Translations under genes and position numbers: made by a program | Shown here: one piece after another, positions 50,101 to 62,100 of the stretch | Numbering within the stretch: position 1 is the stretch's first letter | Layout of the letters: each line of letters starts with the position of its first letter | Notes under the pieces: model-generated | What the model was told of the DNA's origin: nothing | Databases searched by the model: none | The model's input: the letters and a program-made list of their open reading frames with translations, nothing else | Assembly: GCA_009617715.1 (NCBI GenBank) | Contig: VTFK01000670.1 | Span: 30,247 to 94,246 of the forward strand | Reading direction: 5' to 3' | From: Plectrocnemia conspersa | Lineage: Eukaryota; Arthropoda; Insecta; Trichoptera; Polycentropodidae | DNA length: 64,000 nt

Positions 50101-53100
50101 AAAGAAGCAGCTCTGACCCACAAAGAACAGTCTTCTCCGCCGCCAGACCCACCGGCTGCACCTCCAGCCCATTCGTATTTCCCAGCATAAGTTCCCACTG
50201 GCTGTAATCGTTGCCAAATCAATATTGAAAGCGTGAAAACGGTTCGCGGACGATTAAGCACGGTTTGGAAGACATCCCACGGAAGCAAGCTTTAACTTTT
50301 CTCATTCACTATTTTTACGGTTCATTGCAATATCCGGCCGAATGTGCCACAATGGTATCTACCATTTTGAGAGGGTGTGGTCGAATTCTTGTAGTATGCG
50401 TTGATTTTTATAACCTTTATTAGTTTTCAATGGAGATATTAAACTAGAGTTTTTCTAGACGTATATTCTTTTTGCAGTGAAATAATTAATTTTTAGATCA
50501 TCTTATGAGATGGCAACAATCTTCTTGCAAATAACGTTTAAATCTACTCACCTTATTGTCTTTTTGCCATGAGCACGTCCCACGACGATTTTGAATCTTA
50601 CAATGCAACATAATGTCTTTTCCTGGGCTTACTTCCGTTGCTGACGGAATCTCGATGAATTTTTGTGCTCCAACTGTGTATAAATAAAAAATACACTTAT
50701 TTAAACAGAAAACGTTACAAGTCTACATTGTTAAGCCATTATATAATATAAAATAATTTGTTCTAAATATATTATTATATAGTTTACACTAAGATTAGTA
50801 AATGAATATTTGATCGCAAATAAAGTACTATCTATACATTTTTAGTGTTTTTAACAATAAGAGTCGAAACTTTGTATTAAAAACGAAACATATCACAAGA
50901 GACTATATTTCGTACTAAAGAAATAGTTTATGTAATACATTTTATCTTTTGACATGCAAATTTTTATAATATTATATAAAATACACAACTATCAGTAAAA
51001 ATATCTTTTCTATGGAAGTCAAAAAAACGAAAGATGTTCCATTTATTAAAAAAGTTTTCTCCTCATTAAAAATTTGAAATTTTTGATTTACTTTTTATTT
51101 ATTTATTCGTAATTTGTAATTAGTAAAACAATCCATAAATGTATTTATCAAATGTATCAATGATTGTAAGAAATTATGTTCATTTAAAAAATATTTATTT
51201 AGATTATTTGTTAATGGAAATTACTATTTTATTAAAATTTGTAACACTAAAGAAATGGGCAGTCAATTCCAGCCAAATGTAAATGTTGTATCCTAGTCAT
51301 CACCTGCATCTTAATGCAAAGGCAAATGCAGATTTTTTCTAAAAATAAATAAAAATGAATGCGTATCGAATAATCTAATCTTTGTTTTTTTATGTATTTA
51401 AAAAGGGATATACATATATGTGTGTCTATATAAAATATATTTAATCCAAAATGAAAAATATTTTTTATCAATCCATTTTAACCTTAAAAAAACAGTTTTT
51501 TTTATAAATACGTGTACATACTCTTAAAAATAAATATGTATGTGTACATACTCGTATGTTGGTTTGAGTTTGATACAATGTATCTCGAGAAAAACAAGAA
51601 AGGTGTTGGACATTAGACAATACTTTTATGAATTTGAATATTATAAAATTAAACAAAAAAATGATATTTTCTGTTCTTTAAACTAATTCTTAATTAAATA
51701 AGGCTCGTACTTTTCGGTTCAGAATTTATATTAAAAAGTCAGAATTTATCGGTTAGAATATAGTGTAAGTTCGACTTACGAGTGACTTGGTTTATACATA
51801 GTTTTTGGGATACAAGCAAAAATTTTTTTTCAAACTTGTCCAACAGCTTTGGTGCGAGCGATTTATTTCATAAATTATTTCTAAAATAAATCATTTATTG
51901 CCCACTTATATTCATTTATAATTCGATCGTTCCCTATTTTTATTCTGACCGTGTGTTATTTTTATTCTTAGCAACTTTTATTCTGACCGTGAATTATATA
52001 CATATTAAATAATGGCAATATAATTGAAATATTTGTTGTATATGGCAACACCAATGCAATTGAATTACGGAACAGATAATGTCAAGACATGTAAAATGTC
52101 ATCTATTATGTATTCAAATATGAACCGCTTAATCATATTTATATTTTCATATTCATAGACATTAATTTAATTTTACTACATTTAAAAAGAAAAAAAAACA
52201 GTTAATTTTTGTCGCTGCTTAATTGTTACCAACTTGAACAACTACAAAAATTATCATTTTTTGGCCCTAATGTGTTATATTGTGTCTATAAATATTTACA
52301 AAAGATGATATATTTATTAAATAAAAAACATTTAGAAAATATAGTGCCGTTTTTAAAATTATTGATACATTCAAATATAAAAATTATTATATTTGCGTCA
52401 CTAAAATTTTGTACCTAATGTGATAATAAATAAAATAATTAACGTTAATATGTAATAAAATTAATTTAATCAACTCTTGTTTTCATTAAAATTACGTTTT
52501 GTTATCAGACCGACTATTGCGTTTATCGACATTGAAAGCAATAAGTAAAAAAATCGCAGCTTCTCGCGTGCGTTATGCGAAAAGCTTTCGTCATTGTGAT
52601 ATAAAATGGGGGGAAACGTGCGTATACAAAAGAGAAAGAGGAGTCGTTGCCTCACAATACCGATGTTCATTATAGATATTCATCGCAGATTTTTTATTGC
52701 ATACACCGATCGAAACATTGTTGGAACAATGCACCGGAAAATTAGATAGTATAGCACGTATTTAAAAATTGGTAATTTGCACAATAATGATTAGACGACG
52801 ATTTATACATACATATATAAATATTTTATGTACCGAATTACAAATTTTACAGAGCAAGGAATTCATCTTTGCGTTCTCCAAATTTATAATTTATTATTAA
52901 TATACTTAAAACAAGATGTAATTATATAAATTTAAATAAAATAAGACAGACTATTTTAAAAGCACAAACGAATTAAATGTAAATATTCTAATAATTCTCA
53001 AATGGCCAAAGTCAAAGCTAGTTCTGGGTCGAGTTGATTTATAATTATTTTTATTTTCTCGCTCTCTAAATCAAAATTACTATTGCTTCACAGAGTTGTG

Positions 53101-55123
53101 TTTTTCATTAACTTAAATAAACCCAGGCCTCGTATAACACGGTCATATATTTCCACAAAAACGCCGTGCTATACAAATCCGTGTTATACGAAGTTTGAAG
53201 TTCATACAAAAATTTGCGTTTTGCGGTTTGCGTTCCAAGAAAAAATCTAAATTAGTTAATACCCTTTATTTCTTAAATAAACAATAAAAAAATATACATT
53301 TTCTTATTTATCGAATAAAAATTTAAAATGTAACATTTAATAGATTATTCATTCATCATCGCTATCACTTAAAATTCTATATGCTCGACTCTTTTTTTAA
53401 GATCGGTTGTAAGTTTTCATCAACAGAGGACTCTGGAGTATTTTTGGATTTGACCTTTTATATTTTAATTTATATATATTATATATATATTTGCTAAGTT
53501 CTCAATTATTCGTAGTTTGCTACTATTCGAATATTGAATAAAATATGGATGAAGTATTCGAATATATTTTCTCAGTTTTTACCGATATTAATTTACTTAA
53601 CCAATAATTGCAAAATAATTAATTGCCTGTAAGATTAATTATTACTCCAGAATTAAGATCAACTGCAATTTAATTAATTCAGAAAAATTGAAGTGTATGT
53701 ATATACAATAGCTGATTGAAATAAAATATTTGCGTCTTGAGACAACAAATACAAAAAAACGTAACACAAACTTCATAACAATTTGTGACACACACCTGTT
53801 TTTTAGATACGTTAAACGATAATAAATTGAGGGCTTTTGCGACATTTTGTTTTGTTGAACGAACAAATTCTGCGAATTTCGTTCATAGTAGATACACCAC
53901 AAATATTTTTCGAAGGCATAAAAGCATTCTTTTGTTGAGAAGAAGCGTATCATTGTTTCGCATTGCTAAACAAAATAAAGGTGCATAAAGTACCATGGAT
54001 TTTGGAGCAGCACAAGTTACTCGAGTATATTGAGAGAAAAAATGACTATATGTGTTGCTCAAGAATACAAATTGTGTATTTTAAGATTTTTTCAAATTTC
54101 ATTCGATACAGTATAAACGAATGTTCGATTAATTATAGTTGAAAATCAGGCGAATAATTCGAATAGTCGAATATTCCATTGAGAAACCTAGTAAGTAGCT
54201 TGTGTATTTGACGTAATTTTATTGTGAAAGTTCTAAGATCTTGTCTGGGCATTTTTATCTCTTAGAAATCGATATTACATTAATTGATTACCTCTAACTA
54301 TATATATATATTTGAACCACTTCTGGATTTTACTTGCGATTACAAGATCCAGGATTGGTTCTATTATGATATAATTATAATTCCGATAGATTATCACTGA
54401 ATTGGTTTTCTAGATTTGCCTAATCTCACTGCTAATTATCGTGACGAAGGAATAAAATAAAATCGAACTACTTTGTTGAAGTTGTTATTGATTGAGTTTT
54501 TCTCATTATAACGCATTGGGATAATACATGTCATGTTGCAAAGAATGATTTACAATAAGTAAATAAATAATAAAGGTGTAATATTTTTTCATTCATATTT
54601 TCAGCAATTATCTGATTTTTTTGTTCGTCTATTTAACTAGCCTATTTTTATGCAGAAATCGTTAAATATAAATTCTTGTTCACAGTTAAATACGCAAAAA
54701 TTTAGCGCTGCTCGGCAACACATTAAGCAACTAAGTACTAATTTATACAATGTTTTTGGCCATTTTGTATTATATTTTTAGCTTCGAATTTGTCAACTAA
54801 TCGACAGGTAACCTACTTTAAAATATAACTAATTAACGAATATAAAATTTTCTATTGATAAAATAATGTATTTTATAGAATATATCTAATTTTGCTACTT
54901 TTATAACAAAGGATCTCATTTTTGTTATTCAGTGTCCAGCGGTGCGTATAGTAATTTGGAAATTTTCAATTGTATTATACTAATGTTTTGCGAAATTTAC
55001 TCTGCTTTTAATGAATTTCATCAAAACAAATAAGGTAAATAAGCACTTACGCGTTAGATGAAAGACGAAGGACAAAATCCATATCCATTCGATGCTACGA
55101 CGTCCTGTTCTGCAACGCGACAT
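47174..55123 (-). CDS. Five-Ig-domain single-pass cell-adhesion protein, nephrin/Kirre/SYG-like
   Basis: Probably a cell-surface recognition protein. Fourteen coding exons: 55051-55123, 50552-50673, 50043-50201, 49794-49977, 49539-49733, 49263-49463, 49123-49194, 48932-49052, 48542-48873, 48323-48478, 48155-48253, 48061-48094, 47679-47787 and 47174-47482. They sum to 2166 nt, exactly 722 codons, with every phase consistent. Exon 1 gives a signal peptide (IEWIWILSFVFHLTLGA). Ig1 starts QKFIEIPSATEVSPG and has DDGLWQCQV. Ig2 is of the C2-set kind (APLSVRVPPQPPRLL). Ig3 and Ig4 have NHSGTYTCMAKN and QQGTYKCTATN. A weaker fifth Ig follows. The membrane segment is GAGVVIIVLVIVIFCIL, then KCRN. The tail of about 150 residues is Ser/Arg-rich and ends near SFDNPKYL. 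The exon 13 donor (ACA|GTGTGA) is the least sure; reading on would stop two codons later. Confidence 0.85.
51711..52005. mobile_element. Element with GTCAGAAT repeats, copy 2
   Basis: In intron 1 of the Ig gene. Left side: TTCAGAATTTATATT, GTCAGAATTTATCGG, TTAGAATATAG. Right side, inverted: TTTTTATTCTGACCGTG twice, with TTTTTATTCTTAG between. Same design as 11583-12045, but shorter. Confidence 0.5.
52006..53120. other. Ig-gene intron 1, no recognised features
   Basis: AT-rich non-coding sequence. Together with 50674-51710 it holds no open frame that resembles an exon. Confidence 0.5.
53126..53202 (+). repeat. Tigger-like terminal repeat with internal palindrome
   Basis: CAGGCCTCGTATAACACGG opens it, and the 12-bp CGTATAACACGG is repeated inverted as CCGTGTTATACG at about 53188-53199. 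CAG-C-CTCGT-like ends are typical of pogo/Tigger elements. No partner end was found nearby. Confidence 0.45.
53250..54280. other. Ig-gene intron 1, continued
   Basis: AT-rich with scattered ATTCGAATA motifs (near 53526, 53558 and 54168). No gene recognised. Confidence 0.4.
54290..54590 (+). repeat. SINE-like repeat with GTAACGCATTGGG-type end
   Basis: The body matches 22330-22510. The end (TTATAACGCATTGGGATAATACATGTCATG) matches the modules at 15600 and 16055. Confidence 0.5.
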
Positions 55124-55154
55124 CCTCAATCTCACTATTAACTTTGAGTCTCAT
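55095..55154 (-). other. Overlapping upstream ORF of the Ig-domain gene
   Basis: ATG at 55152-55154 opens a 19-residue frame (MRLKVNSEIEDVALQNRTS) that ends at 55095-55097, past the main ATG at 55121-55123 and in a different frame. If the transcript includes it, it could reduce translation of the main protein. Whether it is transcribed cannot be seen. Confidence 0.4.
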
Positions 55155-55221
55155 AACTGTTAATACACTCACACCAGCACTAGATTTCTTTTGACTAAGT
55201 CTTTGACAAGTTTTTTCCGCG

Positions 55222-55251
55222 GCGCACGTTCAACAGTTAGCCAACGTGCGC
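55222..55251. promoter_or_regulatory. Perfect inverted repeat upstream of the Ig-domain gene
   Basis: GCGCACGTT, 12 bases, AACGTGCGC: nine-base perfect arms about 100 bp upstream of the start codon, in a GC-rich promoter-like region. Each arm contains ACGTG on one strand, the core bound by bHLH-PAS factors. Confidence 0.4.
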
Positions 55252-55259
55252 TATGACCA

Positions 55260-55899
55260 AGTAACAGTTTTTCATTTTCGGTTCTGGCGAATGACTATCC
55301 CCCACACCGGAACTACACTCGACGGCGCGCAACCAAACTACACCTTTGTACCTATGTAATTTACCTGTACCGATCTTCAAATGTATGTGTGTGTGACTCA
55401 TATGTGTAACACGCTCACCTTTGTGTGGCGGTACTCAAAATTGGATCCCCCTCTAATGACGCTTTGGGTGCGTGACGGATTTTTAGACTACTTGGTTATG
55501 TCGCATAATGGTTTACGCATCCTCAGTCGTCTTAATTTAGGTCTACGGTATTCAAGTACCAAAAATAACGATACGTAACGAAAATATGTAATTCATGAGA
55601 AATTGCAATAATGACAGTGCTCAAGATTTTTGCTACAAATATAAAATTATTAATGTGCACTCGGGTCTCTTTTTATGCGGTCCATACGTTCCATAGAAAA
55701 ATGCATAAAAAAAGACTTGACTACGTATGAAAATTAAGGTTACATTCCATAATTCTCTAAGACCTTATAAAAATAAATCAATGAGTTAAAATATACCGAA
55801 ACTTGCATTAAACAGTTTATTAAATTTCAGAAAAAAAAAATCCTTCGAAAATGTTTGTTCATATTTTTATAAAAAAGTTTACAGTCCTTTCATCTCATT
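55260..55899. other. Upstream region of the Ig-domain gene
   Basis: The first 100 bases are GC-richer, as expected for a promoter. The rest shows nothing recognised. Confidence 0.4.
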
Positions 55900-56720
<821 letters not shown>

Positions 56721-57970
56721 ATGAATATTTCTGTGTTACGAAACGGTCACGGGAAACAATATATCACAGGAAGACAAATATAACTGTAAGGCCACAATAT
56801 TCAACCTACGAGATATCCATAAAATAAATGTTACTTTCTAAAGGCGTATACTTATTTCGTTGTTCTAAGAAGCGAGTGCAACGATTGTCTGGATGATCGC
56901 TGCATGAGTGTTATTGGTTAGAAAGCTATGGTTTAATAAAAAAATTGGATTGGCCAGACAATCGAGAGTAGGAGAAGCACCACAAAAAAATATGCTGTCT
57001 TCCGCCGCCGTCACGACCAGATGTTTCCAGAGTGCCGCCAAGTTTTGGCCATAATAAATAAATAGACAAATAGGTACACGCAGTACGATATTGACTACTG
57101 ATTATTTTTATTGTACTAAAACTGAAAATGTATTGTTTATATCGTATCTTACGTACGATATTCGCGCCATTGGCAAATATCCCTTTGTCAATCTACGGCC
57201 TTGCTTCTACCACTTCGCTTCTGATTCGGAATAAGTCGAGTATCGATCGCAATGACCTTTAAGCAGACTGAGAAAGTAATTACTTTCTTTAAATCAGATT
57301 AGATCTAGCTCAGAAGAAGTTGTGGATCAAAAAGTTGAATTTAAACTTTGGAGTCTACGTGACGCAAGACTTAATAATCGTTTGTAAATGATTAAATATT
57401 AAATGATTTTTTCAGCATAATGTTACTCTTTAAAATGCTATTTACAACAATAATAAAATTACACCGGAAATTAATATATACATAGATTGTTTTTTAGAGC
57501 CTATAATTGCCAGTTTATTACATTTCAATATTTATTGAAAGTAGGACTTTATAAAATAAAATAATAAGGAAAAAGTTGAATTAGAAAGTAATTTTGATTG
57601 CCCTATAGTTTTGAAACTTTCTTGAGGAAAATATATCAATCTTTGATTAAAATCATAAGGTTAACATTAAGATTTTCAACAAAAGATAATATGTAAAACG
57701 TATTATTTTCATAGCTTATCTGCTCCTAGTTTTATTTTGATGTTATTTATGAATTAACATGTATGAAATAAAACATTTTAAAAGCATATTAAAAGATTTT
57801 ATTCTTATCTCCTATAATAGTGTAACATAAAAAAAGCAAATTAGAAAAAAAATAATCTCCAACCTTAAAAGTGGTCTAGATAAAAAAACTTAGATAACTT
57901 AATTATAAAAAAACAAAATTATAAACGTGATGTATATAATTTATAAAACTAATAATTAATATCCTCAATC
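56721..57970. other. Spacer with repeat pieces
   Basis: 56825-56900 matches 8330-8380 (reverse). 57005-57060 holds, in reverse, AACTTGGCGGCACTCTGG of the possible solo-LTR family. A poly(A) signal for the next gene lies at 57798-57803 (minus). The rest is unremarkable. Confidence 0.45.
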
Positions 57971-59551
57971 TTATAACATGTTATGTGTTACATGAACGTC
58001 TCTGTTTGGTTTAACAGCAATCTCATCTTGCAGCAAAGGATCTTTTTCAATTGGGTCAGTATCAAATTCCAACGGCAGCTCTAATTTGCATCTTTTCTTT
58101 TCATCGTCCTCTTCTTCTTTTACGAATAACGGTTTTTCTATAACTTGATCATTTTCACGTGACTTTTGTTGTGGTTCTCTTTTAATTAATATAGATAGTG
58201 GCACACACTTTACAATACCGACTGTATGATTTCCGTTTATAACAACCTTTGGTTTTGATGTAGCGTTGCAGAACGTCGGTGTTAGCTTCCACTGGACTCT
58301 TTTAGCTTGTCCTTTAAGCCACTGTTCTATAACTTTATTGGATAAGCGTTTCAATAATACACTACAGTTTTTCATGTCACTAGCAGATTTCTGTTTATCT
58401 TTTAATTTCTTTTTCTGTTTCTGTTTAGTTTTAGATTTGGCAATTTTGATAACCAGAGTGCTCTTTTTAGTGTTAGGCTTGATTACGCTCCATTGCTCAT
58501 TTGTAGGCGTTTTTTTAACCTTTTTCAGTAATTTATTCACAACTTCAGATTGTTCCAATACTACTTTGCATTCTAAAATTTTAGTCTGGTCAGGTTTAGG
58601 TTGTACTTTATTATTTGCCGACATTCCTTTTCGTTTAGTTTTCAAAGCAATTTTTAAAGCCCAAGTCTTCTTCTTAGGCTTAGAGTGTATAACATTCAAG
58701 TCCTCTTCATTATTTGAAGACAACGCTTTACGTTTAGTTTTAAGCATTTTATTTAAAGGCAATGTTTCGTTTTTGTACTGTTTTGAGTTCAAATTTTCGT
58801 CATTATTTGTGGCTTTAGTCAAATTTTCGCCATTATTAGTCATAGCTTGTACTTCTTGTTCAAACGTAAGTTTTGTTTTCATCCGACTTTTACCAATTCC
58901 CTTCCTTTTGACTTTGTGTTTTTCATCAGTCATCCGCTTACTCGGCTCTTTGGCTGTCTGTAGTCGTTTTTTTTCAGCAGCTTTACGATGTTCTTCTTTC
59001 CATTTGGTTTTTAAAGCCACACGCTGTTCTTTAGTCATGTTTTGTCTCTGGAGTCGTGTACGTTCATATTCGGCTGTGCGGTCTCTGCGAGTGCTCGCCC
59101 ACAAACGTTTCCGTTTCTTTTCGGCTTCCTTCTGCTCCTCTGACCAATTGGCTCTAACCATCCGTAAATAGTCTGCCTTTTTTCGCCTCATACTTACGAG
59201 TTGATCTTCGGATAACTTTTTCAGATATCTATCGCGCATAACTTTACGCTCCTCTTTTGACATTTGACGCTTTTTTTCCAATTCGGCTTGACGCTTCTCT
59301 TCGCTCCTGTTCAAACGATACAAGCGATTTCTTTCTCGTTTAACCGCACGTTGCTCTTCATTTAGTTTCTTGTAGTAAGCGCGATTCTTTTCCTTCAAAG
59401 TTGAAACTTTCTCCTCGGACAAATTTGATCGCCATTTATGATATTTTCCATTGGCTTGGGAGGTTTTCTCGTCGATTTCTACCGTATGTTCATCTATACT
59501 CCTTTCATTTTCAATTAAAAATACTAATTCTGGATCTATTCTTAATTCCAT
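57971..59551 (-). CDS. Lysine-rich repeat protein, paralogue 1
   Basis: I do not recognise this family. A single exon encodes 526 residues, ATG at 59551. Residues 1-35 are acidic. About 40-215 are strongly basic and helical, built of irregular 15-23-residue units that each begin with L/W/M-S/T/N-x-E-Q/E (NLSEEKV, LNEEQRA, MSKEERK, LSEDQLV, WSEEQKE, MTKEQRV), rather like the STPR repeat idea but without fixed length. 235-420 are lysine-rich and disordered, with NNDENLN and NNEEDLNV motifs. The C-terminus is conserved with paralogue 2: KRVQWK, then V-G-I-V-K-CVPLSIL, then ELPLEFDTDPIEKDPLL. A nuclear, nucleic-acid-binding role is only inferred from charge. The 3'UTR is about 170 nt. Confidence 0.75.
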   Translation of the reverse strand: MELRIDPELVFLIENERSIDEHTVEIDEKTSQANGKYHKWRSNLSEEKVSTLKEKNRAYYKKLNEEQRAVKRERNRLYRLNRSEEKRQAELEKKRQMSKEERKVMRDRYLKKLSEDQLVSMRRKKADYLRMVRANWSEEQKEAEKKRKRLWASTRRDRTAEYERTRLQRQNMTKEQRVALKTKWKEEHRKAAEKKRLQTAKEPSKRMTDEKHKVKRKGIGKSRMKTKLTFEQEVQAMTNNGENLTKATNNDENLNSKQYKNETLPLNKMLKTKRKALSSNNEEDLNVIHSKPKKKTWALKIALKTKRKGMSANNKVQPKPDQTKILECKVVLEQSEVVNKLLKKVKKTPTNEQWSVIKPNTKKSTLVIKIAKSKTKQKQKKKLKDKQKSASDMKNCSVLLKRLSNKVIEQWLKGQAKRVQWKLTPTFCNATSKPKVVINGNHTVGIVKCVPLSILIKREPQQKSRENDQVIEKPLFVKEEEDDEKKRCKLELPLEFDTDPIEKDPLLQDEIAVKPNRDVHVTHNML

Positions 59552-59874
59552 ACGAGATTAATATAAATATATATTGACATACTTTGCTATAAACCTTATT
59601 TTGAATATCAAACGCTCTCCGTTTCTATCTGACATTTGTCGGATATTATTGCCAGTGTGAAAAATATTTATACTAGTTTTTGTTATATTAATAAAGTTAA
59701 TAAAGTTTTAATCTAACTACTATTATTATAACGATGGTTTATATTTATTATTTTAAATCAAATTTTAATTATTTTATAAAATTGTTTTATTTTTTGTAAA
59801 TAATATTATTAAAATATAAAAAAATATTTATGCAACGTGAACGTTTTTAAATTAAAAGTAAATTATTCAATAAA

Positions 59875-60340
59875 TCAAAATCTACATAATTTCCAAACGA
59901 CCATCCGCATAAATACCGATTGCTCACGCATTCCACCTCATTCGTAATTACGTTATTTTGATTTACATTTAACGTTATCATTAGCGCCGGATGACAATTA
60001 TCTTTCGGAACTAATGTGAATTCGCTCTTAATTACTAAACAATTATTAACATTTGTATAAATTAAATCTAATTTGTCACCAAAATTATTATGGTCACAAT
60101 ATATTTATGGCAATATTGGCGCCAACGTTCGTAGGTAAATCAAAATCGTCCAAGATGATACATTTTTTCTGCAAACCATATTCAGACTCCGCCTGAATCT
60201 TATGTAAAAACGCGGCAATGATGTATTTTAGTTGATTCGGCGGAAAGTACAGCACGCATTTAACTATTGAAGCTCGTTTCATCTCGACAAGGATCCAGAG
60301 ATGTTGAATACCTTTTCGAAGCCTCCACTCTTTAAATGCA
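59875..60340 (-). pseudogene. Non-LTR retrotransposon endonuclease remnant
   Basis: Minus-strand frames read QHLWILVEMKRASIVK, CVLYFPPNQ, KKCIILDDFDLPTN (the endonuclease GDFNLP motif with G to D and N to D), then LDLIYTN and LVPKDNCHPALMI, which match the end of the apurinic-type endonuclease domain of Jockey/CR1-like elements. A stop (after INIL at 60094) and frame changes break it. Confidence 0.6.
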
Positions 60341-60599
60341 CATCCAGATGGCCATAACTCTTGGTGCAGAACCTCTTTAAGTTTACATCAGGCACTGCAA
60401 TGTTGGACGCATAACTTGTGCTTTTTATTACGATTTTTGGGGCTGACACTTCACACGAAGGGAGCTTCGTCCCAGATCATGCGGGACAGTGCTGGATTTT
60501 AACTCCATGATCCGCACGAATATATGCTCCGGAAAATTTTCGGAATTAGAGATTTGTATATTATCAAAATAAATTAAGTTTATGTTATATTTTTATGTG

Positions 60600-60850
60600 C
60601 CATTTATATATATGTATATTTATGTTTTATTATGCCTAAAACTTGGCGGCACTCTGGTAACACTGGCGTGACAGACCTCTTCTCTAGGCGACTCTGGCAG
60701 GCTCGCATGCCAGTGCGGGCCCCAATGCACCGTTCACTATATATAATAAACAAACAACATGTAACTTCAAATCGTCAATAAAATACTACTGCAGTGGCTC
60801 AATATGTGTCTAATTGCCACCCGTCACCTCCCGTCTCTAAATAATAAAAA
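60600..60850 (+). repeat. Possible solo-LTR repeat, copy
   Basis: TTTATTATGCCTAAAACTTGGCGGCACTCTGG, AATAAAATACTACTGCAGTGG and CACCCGTCACCTCCCGTC are in the same order as in 37735-37950. Confidence 0.5.
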
Positions 60851-60924
60851 TTATTATTACCAACAATTTATATTTTTTGATGTACAAAAACTATATTTAT
60901 ACAAAATAAAGTATATTTTTTTGT

Positions 60925-61030
60925 AGGTAAAAGTTTATTGCCTTTGACGTGGATTTTTTACTTCTGAGGAATGATAGTTGTTTTTTACGCTCTGCTAATA
61001 GTCAAAATTCGGTTTAGCTGTACTTCATAT
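60925..61030 (+). mobile_element. Foldback MITE, right-half copy 3
   Basis: TTTATTGCCTTTGACGTGG, ACTTCTGAGGAATGATAGTTG and GTCAAAATTCGGTTTAG match the right arm of 12789-13290. The left arm is missing. Confidence 0.55.
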
Positions 61031-62100
61031 AAATTGTAATATTATTTTCTTATTGTTTTACTTAAAACGGCTGTTTCTAATATGTCTTAGCGGCCAACAG
61101 CAATTCGTATTCAAAAAACTCGCAACCCTTCTGTCGTCCCCATTGAAAAACACCAATATAACTTTTGTCATGTGTAGTATCATAGTATTACAATATACAT
61201 ACATTAGACGTGTTATATATATAAATATTTCATATTATTAGTCATGTGATTTGGTATTTTATATATTATTTTTATTAAATAACATATTTTGCATATTCAT
61301 TTTCTATAACTTATGTCATCTGTTATTTTATATAGTATTATTTTGTTTTATAGATTAGTCACTAGTAGAATTATGTAACTATTTGTCGTTCGCTATTTAT
61401 TATGAATATAAAATTCCATATAATGTAATATAGGATTTTTATCATGCGTTATTTTATAGTAAAAAATATTTTGTTTTTTTATATAAAATAAAATATATCC
61501 AAAAATCAAACTTTGCACTTTTTTAAATATATATTGTATGTGTATGTTTTTTTACTATTCCAATTTTATGTAAAATTGAACAAAATTATGAAAAGTGAAA
61601 TAAAATGCTTAACCTGTAAGCCGCCCTTTACTACCATTGGTATCATGATTTGACAGCGATAATTAGACGATATTCAAGTCGCTGTTTTGTAGCTTTTTAA
61701 TTGTATTAAAAATTTGGAAAATTCGTCTGCCCCTTATGAATGTTTCAATAATTCGTACGCAGTGATTTGTTTAAATGCAGAATTACATACTGCTTCTATT
61801 TAGATTAGACAATGTCTTATTTTTTAAGATAGCGTTATTTGATTAAAACTTGTAAAATTTGTTGGTGTAACTATAAAATACTTTTTATAGGAAATAAATA
61901 CAAAAACTGCCAGTTCACCAAAATTTTATTGTTTTTAATATTCACAAAAAAAAAATCGAAATTACCAACTTTATAACAAACTATAACTCTTATTATAATT
62001 ATTACATTCTTATATAAAATATAATATTGATTGATTTTTTTTTGTTTTATTTTCGTGTCACATAAAAAAGTCTTGCTTCTCTTAACATTTTTTCTTAACT
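61031..62100. other. Spacer and 3' end of paralogue 2
   Basis: AT-rich with no gene. AATAAA on the minus strand at 61925-61930 is a likely poly(A) signal for the gene at 62101, about 170 nt past its stop. Confidence 0.5.

Noticed and set aside
49806..50288. 160-residue minus-strand frame in the Ig gene
   Set aside because: It joins exons 3 and 4 by reading through the intron in mixed frames; the spliced model is phase-consistent over all 14 exons.
58266..59171. 301-residue plus-strand open frame with many Phe and Leu
   Set aside because: Antisense of the lysine-rich gene: AAA/AAG-rich text read backwards gives Phe/Leu. No independent start context or family motif.
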